Under the pieces are notes generated by a model. The model had not been told where the DNA came from. It did no database searches and saw only the letters and a list, made by a program, of their open reading frames with translations. Positions 53,530 through 63,355 of a stretch of 64,000 nucleotides of DNA are shown piece after piece. Source of the stretch: Mitsuaria sp. 7. Lineage in GTDB: Bacteria > Pseudomonadota > Gammaproteobacteria > Burkholderiales > Burkholderiaceae_C. The stretch spans positions 186,001 to 250,000 of the forward strand of contig NZ_CP011515.1 of assembly GCF_001653795.1 (NCBI RefSeq). Direction: 5' to 3'. A program made the position numbers and the translations under genes. Each line of letters opens with the position of its first letter. Position 1 is the first letter of the stretch.

Positions 53530-55737
53530 TCAGATGCCGATCTCGCCGCCGTCCTTGCGGGTGATGATGACCGTCGCGGAACGCGGACGCTTCTTCACCG
53601 TCTGGTCGGCCTGGTTGGCCGGCCAGTAGCTGCCGTAGGTCTTGGCCGCGAAGTCCGGCGTCGTTTCCTCGCCCGGGTGCTGGACGTTGAAGAACAGCGT
53701 CTTGTAGTCCGGCGTCATCGCGATGCCGGTGATCTCGCATTCCTTCGGGCCGACCAGGAAACGGCGCAGCGTGTCCGACGTCGCCTTGGCGCCCGCGCGG
53801 GTCTGCGTGCCGCCCGCGGCCGTCGCCACGCCGCCGTCGCCGACCTTGCCCGGCAAGGCCGCCAGCATCATGCAGTTGGTGATGTCGGTGTAGGCGCCGT
53901 CGTCGGTCTGGATCCACAGCATGCCGCGCTTGTCGAAGTACAGGCCGTCCGGGCTCGAGAAGTCGTTGCTGTCCGCCAGCCCCGACAGGTTCACGTCCGC
54001 GGCCGCATCGGCCTGCGCGCCGAACAGGTAGACGTCCCAGGTCAGCTTGGTGACGTCGGTCGCGTCTTCCTTCCAGCGGATGATGTGGCCGTTGGGGTTG
54101 CCCTTCTGCGAGGTCGTGCCCTTCAGGTCCTCGTAGTAGCGCGGGTTCGCGGCGTCCGGCTTGAGCTGGCTGCCGGTCGGCGTCGCGGTGGCGGGCACGC
54201 GGTTGCTGTTGTTGGTCAAGGTCATGTAGACCTCGCCGTTGGTCGGATGCACGGCCCCCCACTCCGGACGGTCCATCTTCGTGGCGCCGAGGATGTCGCC
54301 CGCGATGCGCGCATTGATCAGGACGTCGCCCTGGTCGGCGAAGGCGTAGGTCGCGTTGGCCGCGGTCAGGCCGTTGGCGCCGAAGGTCAGCGCCATCCAG
54401 TTGCCGGTGCCGTCGGCGTTGAACTTGGCCACGTAGAGCGTGCCCTCGTCCAGGTACTTCGCGCCGGCGGCCATGCCCTTGCCGACGTCGGCCGCATCCC
54501 AGTTGGCCTTGGAGACGAACTTGTAGATGTACTCGTTGCGCGAGTCGTCGCCCATGTAGAGGACGATCGGCTTGCCGGCGACCGCCTCGGCGGGCCAGGC
54601 GCCTTCATGGTTGAAGCGGCCCAGCGCGGTGCGCTTGGCGGGCACGGAGTCCGGCGCGAACGGGTCGATCTCGACCACCCAGCCGAAGGTGTTGATCGTG
54701 TTGCGGTAGTCGGCGGCCGCGGCGGCGCCCGTCACCGACGAGTTCCAGCGCACGAACAGGTCGTCGCTGCCGGCCGTTTCCCACAGGTAGGGGCTCTTGC
54801 GGTTCTGCGGCAGGCCGTAGCGGTTGAGGCCGGCCACTTCCTTGGGACCGCTGCGCAGCGCGTCGTCCCCGGCGGCACGGCTGATCACGTTGAGGTAGTT
54901 CTCCTCGCAGGTCAGGTAGGTGCCCCACGGGGTGTAGCCGTTGGCGCAGTTGTTGTTGGTGCCGCGGGTCTGCACGGCCGTCGGGCTGAACAGCGTCTGC
55001 AGCAGGGGGTGGCCCTTGGCCGGACCGGTGAAGTCCATCGTCGTGGCCGAGGTCACGCGACGGTTGAAGCGCGAGCCGCGCACCATCGCCATGCCGGTGC
55101 CCGTGGCCTCGCGCTTGACTTCGACCACGGAGATGCCGTGGGCGTAGATTTCCTTGGTCACTTCGGTCGCGTTGCGCGCGGCGCCGGCGGTGCGCCCGGC
55201 CGGGTGCAGGCTGTAGGGGGCGACGACGTACTCGTGGTTGACGGCCAGCAGGCCGCGGTCCGAGCGCTTGGCATCGAAGGCGCCGGCTTCGCTCAGGCCG
55301 AAGTAGTACATGCCGTCGTGGCCGTCGCCGATGCGGCGGTTGTAGGACTCGGCGGTTTCGGAACCGTCGTCCTTCCAGGACTCTTCACCGAATTGCAGCG
55401 GGTCGCCCAGCGCGTGCAGGATGCTGACGTTGTAGCCGTCGGCCACGGTCACCAGGTCGTTCTTGTTCTTGGCGACGGCGTTGAAGCCGATCTTCAGCGG
55501 AGCCGGGGTGGGGGCCGGGGCCGGCGAGTCGTCGCTGCTGCCGCAGGCGCTCAGGATGGAGCCGCCGAGCAGCGCGGAGGCCGCCGTGGTGATGCCGCCC
55601 TTGAGGGCGACGCGCCGCGACAGGCGCGCGGCCAGGATGTCTTCGAAATGCGGGTTGGCGGACGGATTGACGACCGCGTCCTCGTCGTACTCGTTGGCGT
55701 TGTCTTGGCTGGCAACGATGTCGTGCTGCTTGCTCAT
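53530..55737 (-). CDS. phoX: PhoX-type alkaline phosphatase (DUF839), Tat exported
   Basis: A 735-residue PhoX phosphatase, a calcium/iron phosphomonoesterase that releases phosphate in the periplasm. A twin-arginine motif SRRVALKG (Arg41-Arg42) is followed by a hydrophobic stretch and a Cys (ILSACG, Cys65) resembling a lipobox. Typical sequences include AVNHEYV, YLTCEENYLNV, FGWVVEIDPF, YMGDDSRNEYIYKFVS and the C-terminal SPDGLYFDKRGMLWIQTDDG. PhoX is normally Pho-regulated; I see no convincing Pho box upstream. The start at ATG 55737 fits the signal. It is convergent with the HipA-like gene, one base between stops. Confidence 0.92.
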   Translation of the reverse strand: MSKQHDIVASQDNANEYDEDAVVNPSANPHFEDILAARLSRRVALKGGITTAASALLGGSILSACGSSDDSPAPAPTPAPLKIGFNAVAKNKNDLVTVADGYNVSILHALGDPLQFGEESWKDDGSETAESYNRRIGDGHDGMYYFGLSEAGAFDAKRSDRGLLAVNHEYVVAPYSLHPAGRTAGAARNATEVTKEIYAHGISVVEVKREATGTGMAMVRGSRFNRRVTSATTMDFTGPAKGHPLLQTLFSPTAVQTRGTNNNCANGYTPWGTYLTCEENYLNVISRAAGDDALRSGPKEVAGLNRYGLPQNRKSPYLWETAGSDDLFVRWNSSVTGAAAAADYRNTINTFGWVVEIDPFAPDSVPAKRTALGRFNHEGAWPAEAVAGKPIVLYMGDDSRNEYIYKFVSKANWDAADVGKGMAAGAKYLDEGTLYVAKFNADGTGNWMALTFGANGLTAANATYAFADQGDVLINARIAGDILGATKMDRPEWGAVHPTNGEVYMTLTNNSNRVPATATPTGSQLKPDAANPRYYEDLKGTTSQKGNPNGHIIRWKEDATDVTKLTWDVYLFGAQADAAADVNLSGLADSNDFSSPDGLYFDKRGMLWIQTDDGAYTDITNCMMLAALPGKVGDGGVATAAGGTQTRAGAKATSDTLRRFLVGPKECEITGIAMTPDYKTLFFNVQHPGEETTPDFAAKTYGSYWPANQADQTVKKRPRSATVIITRKDGGEIGI

Positions 55738-55978
55738 TCGTGAATGCTCCGCTGCTATGGAAAGGCGGGCGGATTCTGCGAAGGACAAGTGACGAGGACG
55801 TGAAAAAGTCGTTAGGAATTACGTCCCGTCATCACGGTGCGAATGGTGGAGCAGATGGTGGAGCAGAGGGTGGAGCGAACGGCGGAGCCAGTCCCTGGGA
55901 GCGACGGGTGCTCGAAAGGGCAAGACCTGTCACCCACTTCCAGGTGACACGGGGCAGCGGCCCTGATCGAACCCGTGG

Positions 55979-56818
55979 TCAGACCGGCGTGACCGGCGTC
56001 TCGGGGAGGTCTTTCGGTGCGCCGAACATGAAGCAGTCGATGAAGGTGAAGTACAGCGAGCAGTAGAACGCCGTCGTCAGGATCATCGCCAGCGGCACCA
56101 GCAGGAAGGGCAGCAGGTTGGCCAGCCCCAGCAGCATGCCGACGATGGTGAGCACCATGGTCGCGCCGAAGGTCAGGCCGACCCAGACCAGGCCCGACAG
56201 CGCGAACGCGCCCTTGTTGCGCCACACGCCCAGCGTGCTGGAGAACAGCGCCTGCATCACGCCCTGGCCGCCCCAGTGGATCAGCGCCGGCGCGTGCCAG
56301 AACGGGATCGAGATCAGGCCCGTCAGCAGCAGCCGCAGGCCGATGCCGGTGGTCAGCGACGGATCGCCGATGGTGGCCTCGATGGCCTTCTGGTCGGGCT
56401 TGGCGGCGCTGCCCGCCGCGGCCACCTGTTCGACCGCGCGCACCAGGGCGCCGCCGTCCAGCCAGTGGGCGAGGAACATCACGGCGATCGTGCTGAAGGC
56501 GTAGAGGAACCCGAGGATCAACTGGTCGCGCCGGCGTTCCTTGGTCAGCTGCAGCGGCTGCGCGAAGATCGCCGCGGTCGGCGTGTGCGACTGCAGCACC
56601 TGGTGCGACGCCAGCATGAAGGACAGCGACACCAGCGGCAGCGCCGCCAGCACCACCAGCTGACCCAGCAGCGGCACCAGCTGCAGCACCGACGAGACCA
56701 GCAGGAACACGGCGAACAGGCCGACCAGCGCGATCGGCTTGCGCCGCAGCACCTTCAGCCCGTGGCGCACCCAGAGCAGACCGTTGCGCGGCGGGACTGT
56801 TTGCAGGTGCAGGATCAT
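55979..56818 (-). CDS. BPSS1780-family membrane protein
   Basis: A 279-residue inner-membrane protein with about six hydrophobic segments, beginning NGLLWVRHGLKVLRRKPIAL and continuing with LVGLFAVFLLVSSVLQLVPL, then WHAPALIHWGGQGVMQALFS, a hallmark of this family. It overlaps thrB by four bases (ATGA) and is likely translationally coupled. Function is unknown. Confidence 0.88.
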   Translation of the reverse strand: MILHLQTVPPRNGLLWVRHGLKVLRRKPIALVGLFAVFLLVSSVLQLVPLLGQLVVLAALPLVSLSFMLASHQVLQSHTPTAAIFAQPLQLTKERRRDQLILGFLYAFSTIAVMFLAHWLDGGALVRAVEQVAAAGSAAKPDQKAIEATIGDPSLTTGIGLRLLLTGLISIPFWHAPALIHWGGQGVMQALFSSTLGVWRNKGAFALSGLVWVGLTFGATMVLTIVGMLLGLANLLPFLLVPLAMILTTAFYCSLYFTFIDCFMFGAPKDLPETPVTPV

Positions 56819-57798
56819 GGCAGGGACTCCAGCGCATGCCAGGGCCTGGCGATGCGCTCGCGCAGGACGCGCTCGAAATGGGTGGGATCGTGGGGGGTGA
56901 GGAGGCTGGCCTCGCGCGGCAGGTGGAAGTCCCACAGCCGCGAGATCCAGAAACGCAGCGCGGCCGCGCGCAGGAGGCCGGGGAGCAGGCGATGCTCGGC
57001 GCCGGAGAGCGGGCGCACCGACTCGTAGGCCTTGACGAAGGCGCCGGCGCGCTGCTCGTCGAGACGGCCGCTGTCCAGGTCGATGCACCAGTCGTTCAAA
57101 CAGACGCAGAGGTCGAACAGGAAGCTGTCGACCCCGGCGAAGTAGAAGTCGAAGAAGCCGCTGAGCTTCTCGCGTCCGGGCAGGCCGTCGAACATCACGT
57201 TGTCGCGGAACAGGTCCGCATGGACGGGGCCGCGCGGCAGCGCCGCGGCGGCGTCGGCGAGCTGTTCCTGGAAGGCCAGTTCGGCGCGCAGCAGTTCGGC
57301 CTGCGCCGGCGTCATGTGCGGCAGCACGACCGGCACGGTCTCGCGCCACCAGGGCAGGCCGCGCAGGTTGTCCTGGTGCAGCGGGAAGTCCTGGCCGGCC
57401 AGATGCATGCGGGCGAGGCCGGCGCCGACCTGCTCGCAATGGAACACGTCCGGGGCCAGCTGATGGCCGCCGAGCAGCTTGTCCACGACCGCCGCCGGCT
57501 TGCCGGCCACGGTGTGCAGGATGCGGTCCTGCGCGTCGGGCTGCGGCGCGGGCACCGGCACGCCCTTGCGCGCGAGGTGGCGCATCAGCTCCAGGTAGAA
57601 CGGCAACTGCTCGAAGCTCAGGCGCTCGAAGATCGTCAGCACGTAGTCGTGCGTCTGGCCGTCGCGCGTCGTGGTGACGAAGTAGTTGGTGTTCTCGATG
57701 CCGGCGGTGATGCCCTTGAGCGACTGCAGCTCGCCCAGGGCCAGCGTGTCCAGCAGCGCTTGCGCCTGCTCGGTCGAGACGTCGGTGAATACGGCCAT
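56815..57798 (-). CDS. thrB: Homoserine kinase (APH-fold ThrB)
   Basis: A 327-residue homoserine kinase of the aminoglycoside-phosphotransferase-like type used by Pseudomonas and betaproteobacteria in threonine synthesis. It begins MAVFTDVSTEQAQALLDTLALG; LKGITAGIENTNYFV is the N-lobe, GPVHADLFRDNVMF the catalytic loop and GFFDFYFAGVDSFLFDL the metal-binding Asp region. Neighbours polA, DUF2782 and the BPSS1780-family gene are its usual context. Confidence 0.95.
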   Translation of the reverse strand: MAVFTDVSTEQAQALLDTLALGELQSLKGITAGIENTNYFVTTTRDGQTHDYVLTIFERLSFEQLPFYLELMRHLARKGVPVPAPQPDAQDRILHTVAGKPAAVVDKLLGGHQLAPDVFHCEQVGAGLARMHLAGQDFPLHQDNLRGLPWWRETVPVVLPHMTPAQAELLRAELAFQEQLADAAAALPRGPVHADLFRDNVMFDGLPGREKLSGFFDFYFAGVDSFLFDLCVCLNDWCIDLDSGRLDEQRAGAFVKAYESVRPLSGAEHRLLPGLLRAAALRFWISRLWDFHLPREASLLTPHDPTHFERVLRERIARPWHALESLP

Positions 57799-57852
57799 GA
57801 AAGGGAAAAGGAACGGACCGGGGGCCGACCGCGTCGGATCAGCCCGCCCAGG

Positions 57853-58197
57853 TCAGAAATTGAAGAGGCGCCAGACCCGCGCGCCCGCGTTGCCGCGGTC
57901 GGCGCCCTGGCGGGTGGGGATGTCGCGACCGGTGTCGCCGAGCAGGATCTCGTACTCGGGCGCCTTGCTGTCCTTGTTCTTGACCACGACCTTTTGGGTC
58001 AGGCCCCTCACCCGGGTTTCCTCGATGCGGACCTTGTCGTCTTCGTTGACGAGCTGTTCGACCTTCACCTCGGGCACGTCGCGGAACTTCGCGGCCTCGG
58101 CGGGAGCCGGGACCGGAGCCGGCGCGTCGGCCGCGTGAGCCTGGGACGCCAAGGCGGCCAGGACGGCGAACAGAGGGGCGAGGCGGATGGTTTTCAT
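57853..58197 (-). CDS. DUF2782 family protein, exported
   Basis: A 114-residue protein with a Sec signal peptide (MKTIRLAPLFAVLAALASQAHA, cleavage after AHA). The mature part EVKVEQLVNEDDKVRIEETRVRG through EYEILLG to the ARVWRLFNF end is typical of DUF2782 next to thrB and polA in betaproteobacteria. Function unknown; expected in the periplasm. Confidence 0.9.
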   Translation of the reverse strand: MKTIRLAPLFAVLAALASQAHAADAPAPVPAPAEAAKFRDVPEVKVEQLVNEDDKVRIEETRVRGLTQKVVVKNKDSKAPEYEILLGDTGRDIPTRQGADRGNAGARVWRLFNF

Positions 58198-58310
58198 GGT
58201 GAGGTCGATTCTAAGCTTGGCCCCAGGAAAACCCCGCCCCCCGGGCGGGTGCCGGTGTCAGGCGCGGCCTGCTGACAGCCGGGGTGGCGTGCGCCTGCAA
58301 CAATGTCGGG

Positions 58311-61088
58311 ATGAGCAAACCTCTGATGCTGCTGGTCGACGGATCCAGCTACCTCTATCGCGCGTTCCACGCCATGCCCGACCTGCGCGGTCCCGGCGGG
58401 CAGCCCACCGGCGCCATCCACGGCATGGTGGCCATGCTGAAGAAGCTGCGCGACGACTACGGCGCCGAGCATGCGGCCTGCGTCTTCGACGCGTCCGGCC
58501 CGACCTTCCGCGACGAGTGGTACCCCGAATACAAGGCCCAGCGCGCCCCGATGCCCGACGCGCTGCGCGAGCAGATCGACCCCATCCACGAGGTGGTGAA
58601 GCTGCTGGGCTGGCCGGTGCTGACGGTGCCCGGCGTGGAGGCCGACGACTGCATCGGCACGCTGTCGCGGGTGGCGGCGCAGGCGGGGCACCAGGTGGTG
58701 ATCTCGACCGGCGACAAGGACCTGGCGCAGCTCGTGACGCCGGACGTCTCGCTGATCAACACGATGAGCAACGAGAAGCTGGACGAGGCCGGCGTGGTGG
58801 CCAAGTTCGGCGTGCCCCCGGACCGGATCATCGACTACCTGACCCTCATGGGCGACACGGTGGACAACGTGCCGGGCGTCGAGAAGGTCGGCCCGAAGAC
58901 CGCGGCCAAGTGGATCGCCGAGCACGGCTCGCTGGACGGCGTGATCGCCAACGCGGACCAGATCAAGGGCGTCGCCGGCGAGAACCTGCGCAAGGCGCTG
59001 GACTGGCTGCCGATGGGCCGCAAGCTGGTGACGGTCAAGGTCGACTGCGACCTGTGCGTGCACGTCGCGGGCTGGCCGGCGCTGGAGGCGCTGGCCTTCA
59101 ATCCGGTCGACGAGGCGGGGCTGCTCGACTTCTACACGCGCAACGGCTTCAAGACCTGGAAGCGCGACCTGGAAGGCAAGCTCGGCGGCGACGCGCCCAA
59201 GCGCGCCAGGCCGGAAGCGGACGTCGGCGCGGCGAGCCCGACCGATTCCCCTGCGGAGCACCAGCACCCGGCGATCCCCGTCGACAAGCGCTACGAGACC
59301 ATCCTCGACATGTCCCGGCTCGATGCCTGGGTCGAGCAGCTGAACGCCGCGGAGCTGTCCGCCTTCGACACCGAGACCGACTCGCTGGATCCGATGCAGG
59401 CGCGGATCGTCGGCATCAGCTTCAGCGTGAAGCCGGGCGAGGCCGCCTACATCCCGATCCGTCACGACGGTCCGGACGCGCCCGAGCAGTTGCCGATGGA
59501 CGCGGTGCTGGCGAAGCTCAAGCCCTGGCTCGAGGATCCGCTGAAGAAGAAGGTCGCGCAGAACGTCAAGTACGACACCCACGTGCTGGCCAACCACGGC
59601 ATCGCGGTCCAGGGCACGGCCTTCGACACGATGCTGGAAAGCTACGTGCTGGAGGCGCATCGCAGTCACGGCCTGGAGGCGCTGGCCGACCGCGTGCTGG
59701 GCCGCAAGGGCCTGAGCTACGAGGACCTCTGCGGCAAGGGCGCGCACCAGATCCCGTTCGCGCAGGTCGAGGTGGCGAAGGCGTCGGAGTACTCCTGCGA
59801 GGACTCCGAGATGTGCCTGCACGTGCACCAGACGCTGATGCCGCGCCTGGAGGCCGACGCCGGACTGAAGTTCATCTACGAGCAGATCGAGATGCCGGTG
59901 TCGGCGCTGCTGGCGCGCATCGAGCGCACCGGCGTGCTGATCGACGCCGGTCGGCTGCAGGCGCAGAGCGCCGACCTCGGCCAGCGCATGGTGGCGGCCG
60001 AGCAGGCGGCTTACGAGATCGCGGGTCAGCCGTTCAACATCGGCTCGCCCAAGCAGATCGGCGAGATCCTGTTCAACCGGCTCGGCCTGCCGGTGGTGAA
60101 GCGGACCGCGACCGGCGCGCCGTCGACGGACGAGGAGGTGCTGGAGAAGCTGTCGGCGGACTTCCCGCTGCCGGCCAAGATCCTGGAGTACCGCTCGCTG
60201 GCCAAGCTCAAGAGCACCTACACGGACAAGCTGCCGTTGATGGTCAATGCGACGACGGGTCGCGTGCACACGACCTACTCGCAGGCGGTGGCCGTGACGG
60301 GTCGCCTGTCCAGCAACGAGCCCAACCTGCAGAACATCCCCATCCGAACGGCCGAGGGCCGGCGTGTGCGCGAGGCCTTCATCGCGCCGGCGGGGCATCA
60401 CATCGTGTCGGCGGACTATTCGCAGATCGAGCTGCGGATCATGGCGCACATGAGCGGGGACCCGGGTCTGTTGAAGGCCTTCCAGGAGGGGCAGGACGTG
60501 CATCGCGCGACGGCCGCGGAGGTCTTCGGCGGTGACGTGGATGCGGTCACGCCCGAGCAGCGGCGTTACGCGAAGACGATCAACTTCGGTCTGATCTACG
60601 GCATGGGCGCGTTCGGGCTGGCGCAGTCGCTGGGCATCGAGCAGAAGGCGGCGAAGGACTACATCGACCGTTACTTCACGCGCTTCGCCGGCGTGCGCAG
60701 CTACATGGACGACACCAAGCAGTTCGCCAAGGAGAAGGGCTACGTCGAGACGGTCTTCGGTCGGCGTCTGTGGCTGCCGGAGATCAATTCGGGCAACGGT
60801 CCGCGTCGCAGCGGTGCGGAGCGTCAGGCGATCAATGCGCCGATGCAGGGCACGGCGGCCGACCTGATCAAGCTGGCGATGATCGCGGTGCAGCAGGCGC
60901 TGGACGAGCAGGGCAAGAAGACGAAGGTCGTGATGCAGGTGCATGACGAACTGGTCTTCGAGGTGCCGGACGAGGAGCTTGACTGGGTGAAGGCCGAGGT
61001 GCCGACGCTGATGGCTGGTGTTGCCGCGTTGAAGGTGCCGTTGCTGGCGGAAGTTGGCGTTGGCGCCAACTGGGACGAGGCGCATTGA
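58311..61088 (+). CDS. polA: DNA polymerase I
   Basis: A 925-residue family A polymerase for repair and Okazaki-fragment maturation. The N-terminal 5' nuclease (about 1-300) begins LMLLVDGSSYLYRAFHAMPDL and has GVEADDCIGTL and GDTVDNVPGVEKVGPKTA. The 3'-5' exonuclease has AFDTETDSLDP (the DxE pair intact), QNVKYDTHVL and EDSEMCLHV. The polymerase has SADYSQIELRIMAHMS, RRYAKTINFGLIYGMGAFGL and VMQVHDELVFEVP. Start at ATG 58311, divergent from DUF2782. Confidence 0.97.
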   Translation: MSKPLMLLVDGSSYLYRAFHAMPDLRGPGGQPTGAIHGMVAMLKKLRDDYGAEHAACVFDASGPTFRDEWYPEYKAQRAPMPDALREQIDPIHEVVKLLGWPVLTVPGVEADDCIGTLSRVAAQAGHQVVISTGDKDLAQLVTPDVSLINTMSNEKLDEAGVVAKFGVPPDRIIDYLTLMGDTVDNVPGVEKVGPKTAAKWIAEHGSLDGVIANADQIKGVAGENLRKALDWLPMGRKLVTVKVDCDLCVHVAGWPALEALAFNPVDEAGLLDFYTRNGFKTWKRDLEGKLGGDAPKRARPEADVGAASPTDSPAEHQHPAIPVDKRYETILDMSRLDAWVEQLNAAELSAFDTETDSLDPMQARIVGISFSVKPGEAAYIPIRHDGPDAPEQLPMDAVLAKLKPWLEDPLKKKVAQNVKYDTHVLANHGIAVQGTAFDTMLESYVLEAHRSHGLEALADRVLGRKGLSYEDLCGKGAHQIPFAQVEVAKASEYSCEDSEMCLHVHQTLMPRLEADAGLKFIYEQIEMPVSALLARIERTGVLIDAGRLQAQSADLGQRMVAAEQAAYEIAGQPFNIGSPKQIGEILFNRLGLPVVKRTATGAPSTDEEVLEKLSADFPLPAKILEYRSLAKLKSTYTDKLPLMVNATTGRVHTTYSQAVAVTGRLSSNEPNLQNIPIRTAEGRRVREAFIAPAGHHIVSADYSQIELRIMAHMSGDPGLLKAFQEGQDVHRATAAEVFGGDVDAVTPEQRRYAKTINFGLIYGMGAFGLAQSLGIEQKAAKDYIDRYFTRFAGVRSYMDDTKQFAKEKGYVETVFGRRLWLPEINSGNGPRRSGAERQAINAPMQGTAADLIKLAMIAVQQALDEQGKKTKVVMQVHDELVFEVPDEELDWVKAEVPTLMAGVAALKVPLLAEVGVGANWDEAH

Positions 61089-61107
61089 CGGAGAGCTCGG
61101 TGCATCG

Positions 61108-61264
61108 CGGACGCCGGGGCGGGCCCCAGGCCGCTGTCGCATCGAGCCTTTCGAAAAAACTGACTTGGGCGCCGTCTGTTCGAGCACAGCGAACCGCAGG
61201 TGAGCGGCGCGAGTTGGCGTCCGGGCTCGATGCGACAGCGGCCTGGGGCCCGCCCCGGCGTCCG
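61108..61264. repeat. Structured dispersed element, copy B (perfect 41-bp inverted arms)
   Basis: The arms 61108-61148 and 61224-61264 are exact reverse complements over 41 bp, ending inward with ATCGAGCC/GGCTCGAT. They enclose a 75-nt core (61149-61223) starting TTTCGAAAAAACTGACTTGG. The core is highly similar to that of copy A at 29338-29410, differing at only a handful of positions after ACTGACTTGG, while the arms differ. GGGCGCC and GGCGTCC inside the core can extend the stem with a G.U pair. It fills most of the polA-lolC spacer; no convincing protein is encoded. Confidence 0.9.
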
Positions 61265-61323
61265 TCGCTCATCAGCCAGTCCTAAGCGGGAAGGGTGGGG
61301 CGAGCGGTTAGCATCCACCCCCT

Positions 61324-62592
61324 ATGAATTGGCCCTATGAGTTGCAGATCGGCTGGCGTTACACGCGAGCTGGGCGTGGAGGGCGCCGCAACCGCTTCAT
61401 CTCCTTCATCTCTGGTGTGTCGATGTTCGGCATTGCGCTGGGTGTTGCCGCGTTGATCATCGTCCTGTCGGTGATGAACGGCTTCCAGAAGGAGGTCCGT
61501 GAACGGATGCTGTCCGTGATCGCGCACGTTGAGCTGCTGAACGACACGGGTGAGGGCTTGCCGGATTGGCGGGCGGTGGCGGATCAGGCGAAGAAGAATC
61601 CTGAGGTTGCTGCCGCCGCGCCGTTCGTGTCGGGCCAGGCGCTGATCGCGCGGGGTTCCGACATGCGGGGCACGATCGTGCGGGGCATCGATCCGGCGCT
61701 GGAGCCGACGGTGACGCCGATCGCCGAGAAGCTGGCGAAGGACGGCCTGCTGGAGCGTCTGCAGCCGGGGCAATGGAACATCATCCTGGGCGTCGAGCTG
61801 GCGCGGCAACTGGGCGTGCAGCGCGGCGACAAGATCACGCTGGCGATCCCGTCGGGGCAGGTGACGCCGCTGGGCGTCCAGCCGACGCTGCGGCAGTTCA
61901 CACTGGTCGGCGTCTTCGAGGCCGGCCACTATGAGTACGACAGCGGCCTGGCGCTCATCCATGTGGGCGATGCCGCCAAGCTGTTCCGCACCGGCACGCC
62001 GAGCGGCGTGCAGTTGAAGCTGCGTGACGTGCAACTGGCCCGTCAGGTCGGCGCTCAATTGCAGCGCGACCTGCTGCAGGCGGGGCAGGCCATCTACGTC
62101 CGCGACTGGACCCGCACCAACGCCAACTGGTACGACGCGGTCCAGGTCGAGAAGCGGATGATGGGCATCATCCTGACGCTGATCGTCGCGGTCGCCGCGT
62201 TCAACCTGGTGTCGACGCTGGTGATGACCGTCACCGACAAGCAGGCCGACATCGCGATCCTGCGCACGCTGGGCGCGAGCCCGCGCTCGATCATGGGCGT
62301 GTTCATGATCCAGGGCGCGTTGGCCGGCGTGATCGGCACGCTGGGCGGACTCGGACTGGGCTTGGTCGTCGCGCACAACCTGGACGTGATCGTTCCGACC
62401 ATCGAGAAACTGCTGCACACCACCTTCCTGCCGGCCAGCATCTACGTCATCAGCCACATGCCGAGCGATCCGCAGTGGTCCGACATCGTGCCCATCACCG
62501 TGACCTCGCTGATCCTGGCCTTCGTCGCGACGGTCTATCCGAGCTGGCGCGCCAGCCGCGTCCAACCCGCGGAGGCGCTGCGCTATGAGTGA
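61324..62592 (+). CDS. lolC: Lipoprotein-releasing ABC transporter permease (LolC/LolE type)
   Basis: A 422-residue inner-membrane permease that extracts lipoproteins for delivery to LolA. The N-terminus [30 protein letters not shown] is a Lol hallmark; it is followed by TM1 ([21 protein letters not shown]), a large periplasmic domain and three C-terminal TMs (for example [24 protein letters not shown]). Only one permease gene is present, so the complex may be a homodimer of the LolF kind. The end overlaps lolD by eight bases. Confidence 0.93.
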   Translation: MNWPYELQIGWRYTRAGRGGRRNRFISFISGVSMFGIALGVAALIIVLSVMNGFQKEVRERMLSVIAHVELLNDTGEGLPDWRAVADQAKKNPEVAAAAPFVSGQALIARGSDMRGTIVRGIDPALEPTVTPIAEKLAKDGLLERLQPGQWNIILGVELARQLGVQRGDKITLAIPSGQVTPLGVQPTLRQFTLVGVFEAGHYEYDSGLALIHVGDAAKLFRTGTPSGVQLKLRDVQLARQVGAQLQRDLLQAGQAIYVRDWTRTNANWYDAVQVEKRMMGIILTLIVAVAAFNLVSTLVMTVTDKQADIAILRTLGASPRSIMGVFMIQGALAGVIGTLGGLGLGLVVAHNLDVIVPTIEKLLHTTFLPASIYVISHMPSDPQWSDIVPITVTSLILAFVATVYPSWRASRVQPAEALRYE

Positions 62593-63319
62593 CGTGAAGA
62601 AGAACACCATGCCGTCGGTCGCCCGCATCCCCGCCGGACAGGTGGTGCTGCAGGGCCAGGGCCTGGGCAAGCGCTTCGTCGAAGGGCCGCTGGACGTGCA
62701 GGTCTTCCACAACCTCGACGTCGTCGTGAAAGCCGGCGAGACGCTGGCGGTGCTGGGGGCCTCGGGCTCGGGCAAGAGCACGCTGCTGCATCTGCTCGGC
62801 GGCCTGGACAAGCCTTCCGCAGGCCGCGTCGAGCTGATGGGACGCGACCTCGGCGCGCTCGGCGAGAAGGCTCGCGGCGACTGGCGCAACCAGCACCTCG
62901 GGTTCATCTACCAGTTCCACCACCTGCTGCCGGAATTCAGCGCGCTGGACAACGTCGCGATGCCGCTGCGCATCCGTCGTGTGCCCCAGGAGCAGGCGCG
63001 CGCGCAGGCCGAGAAGGTGCTGACGCGGGTGGGGCTCGGTCCGCGCGTGCTGCATCGTCCCGGCGAGCTGTCCGGCGGCGAGCGCCAGCGCGTGGCGATC
63101 GCCCGGGCGCTGGTCACCGGCCCGGCCTGCGTGCTGGCCGATGAGCCGACGGGCAACCTCGACCGATCGACCGCCGCGACGGTCTTCGACCTGATGCTCG
63201 AGATGGCCCGCGAGCTGGGGACCGCCTTCGTCATGGTCACCCATGACCAGGACCTGGCGGCCCGTTGCGAGCATCAGCGGCGCCTGGTCGGCGGCGCGTT
63301 GCAACCGGTCGCGGCCTGA
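62585..63319 (+). CDS. lolD: Lipoprotein-releasing ABC transporter ATPase
   Basis: A 244-residue ABC ATPase. Walker [10 protein letters not shown] is at 58-66, the LolD-type [22 protein letters not shown] follows, the signature [15 protein letters not shown] comes next, and Walker B is [11 protein letters not shown]. It powers lipoprotein release with LolC. Overlapping starts and stops (ATGAGTGA) imply translational coupling with lolC. Confidence 0.95.
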   Translation: MSDVKKNTMPSVARIPAGQVVLQGQGLGKRFVEGPLDVQVFHNLDVVVKAGETLAVLGASGSGKSTLLHLLGGLDKPSAGRVELMGRDLGALGEKARGDWRNQHLGFIYQFHHLLPEFSALDNVAMPLRIRRVPQEQARAQAEKVLTRVGLGPRVLHRPGELSGGERQRVAIARALVTGPACVLADEPTGNLDRSTAATVFDLMLEMARELGTAFVMVTHDQDLAARCEHQRRLVGGALQPVAA

Positions 63320-63355
63320 GCGCTCCCTGAGGGCTGCATTACGATGCGGGTCATC

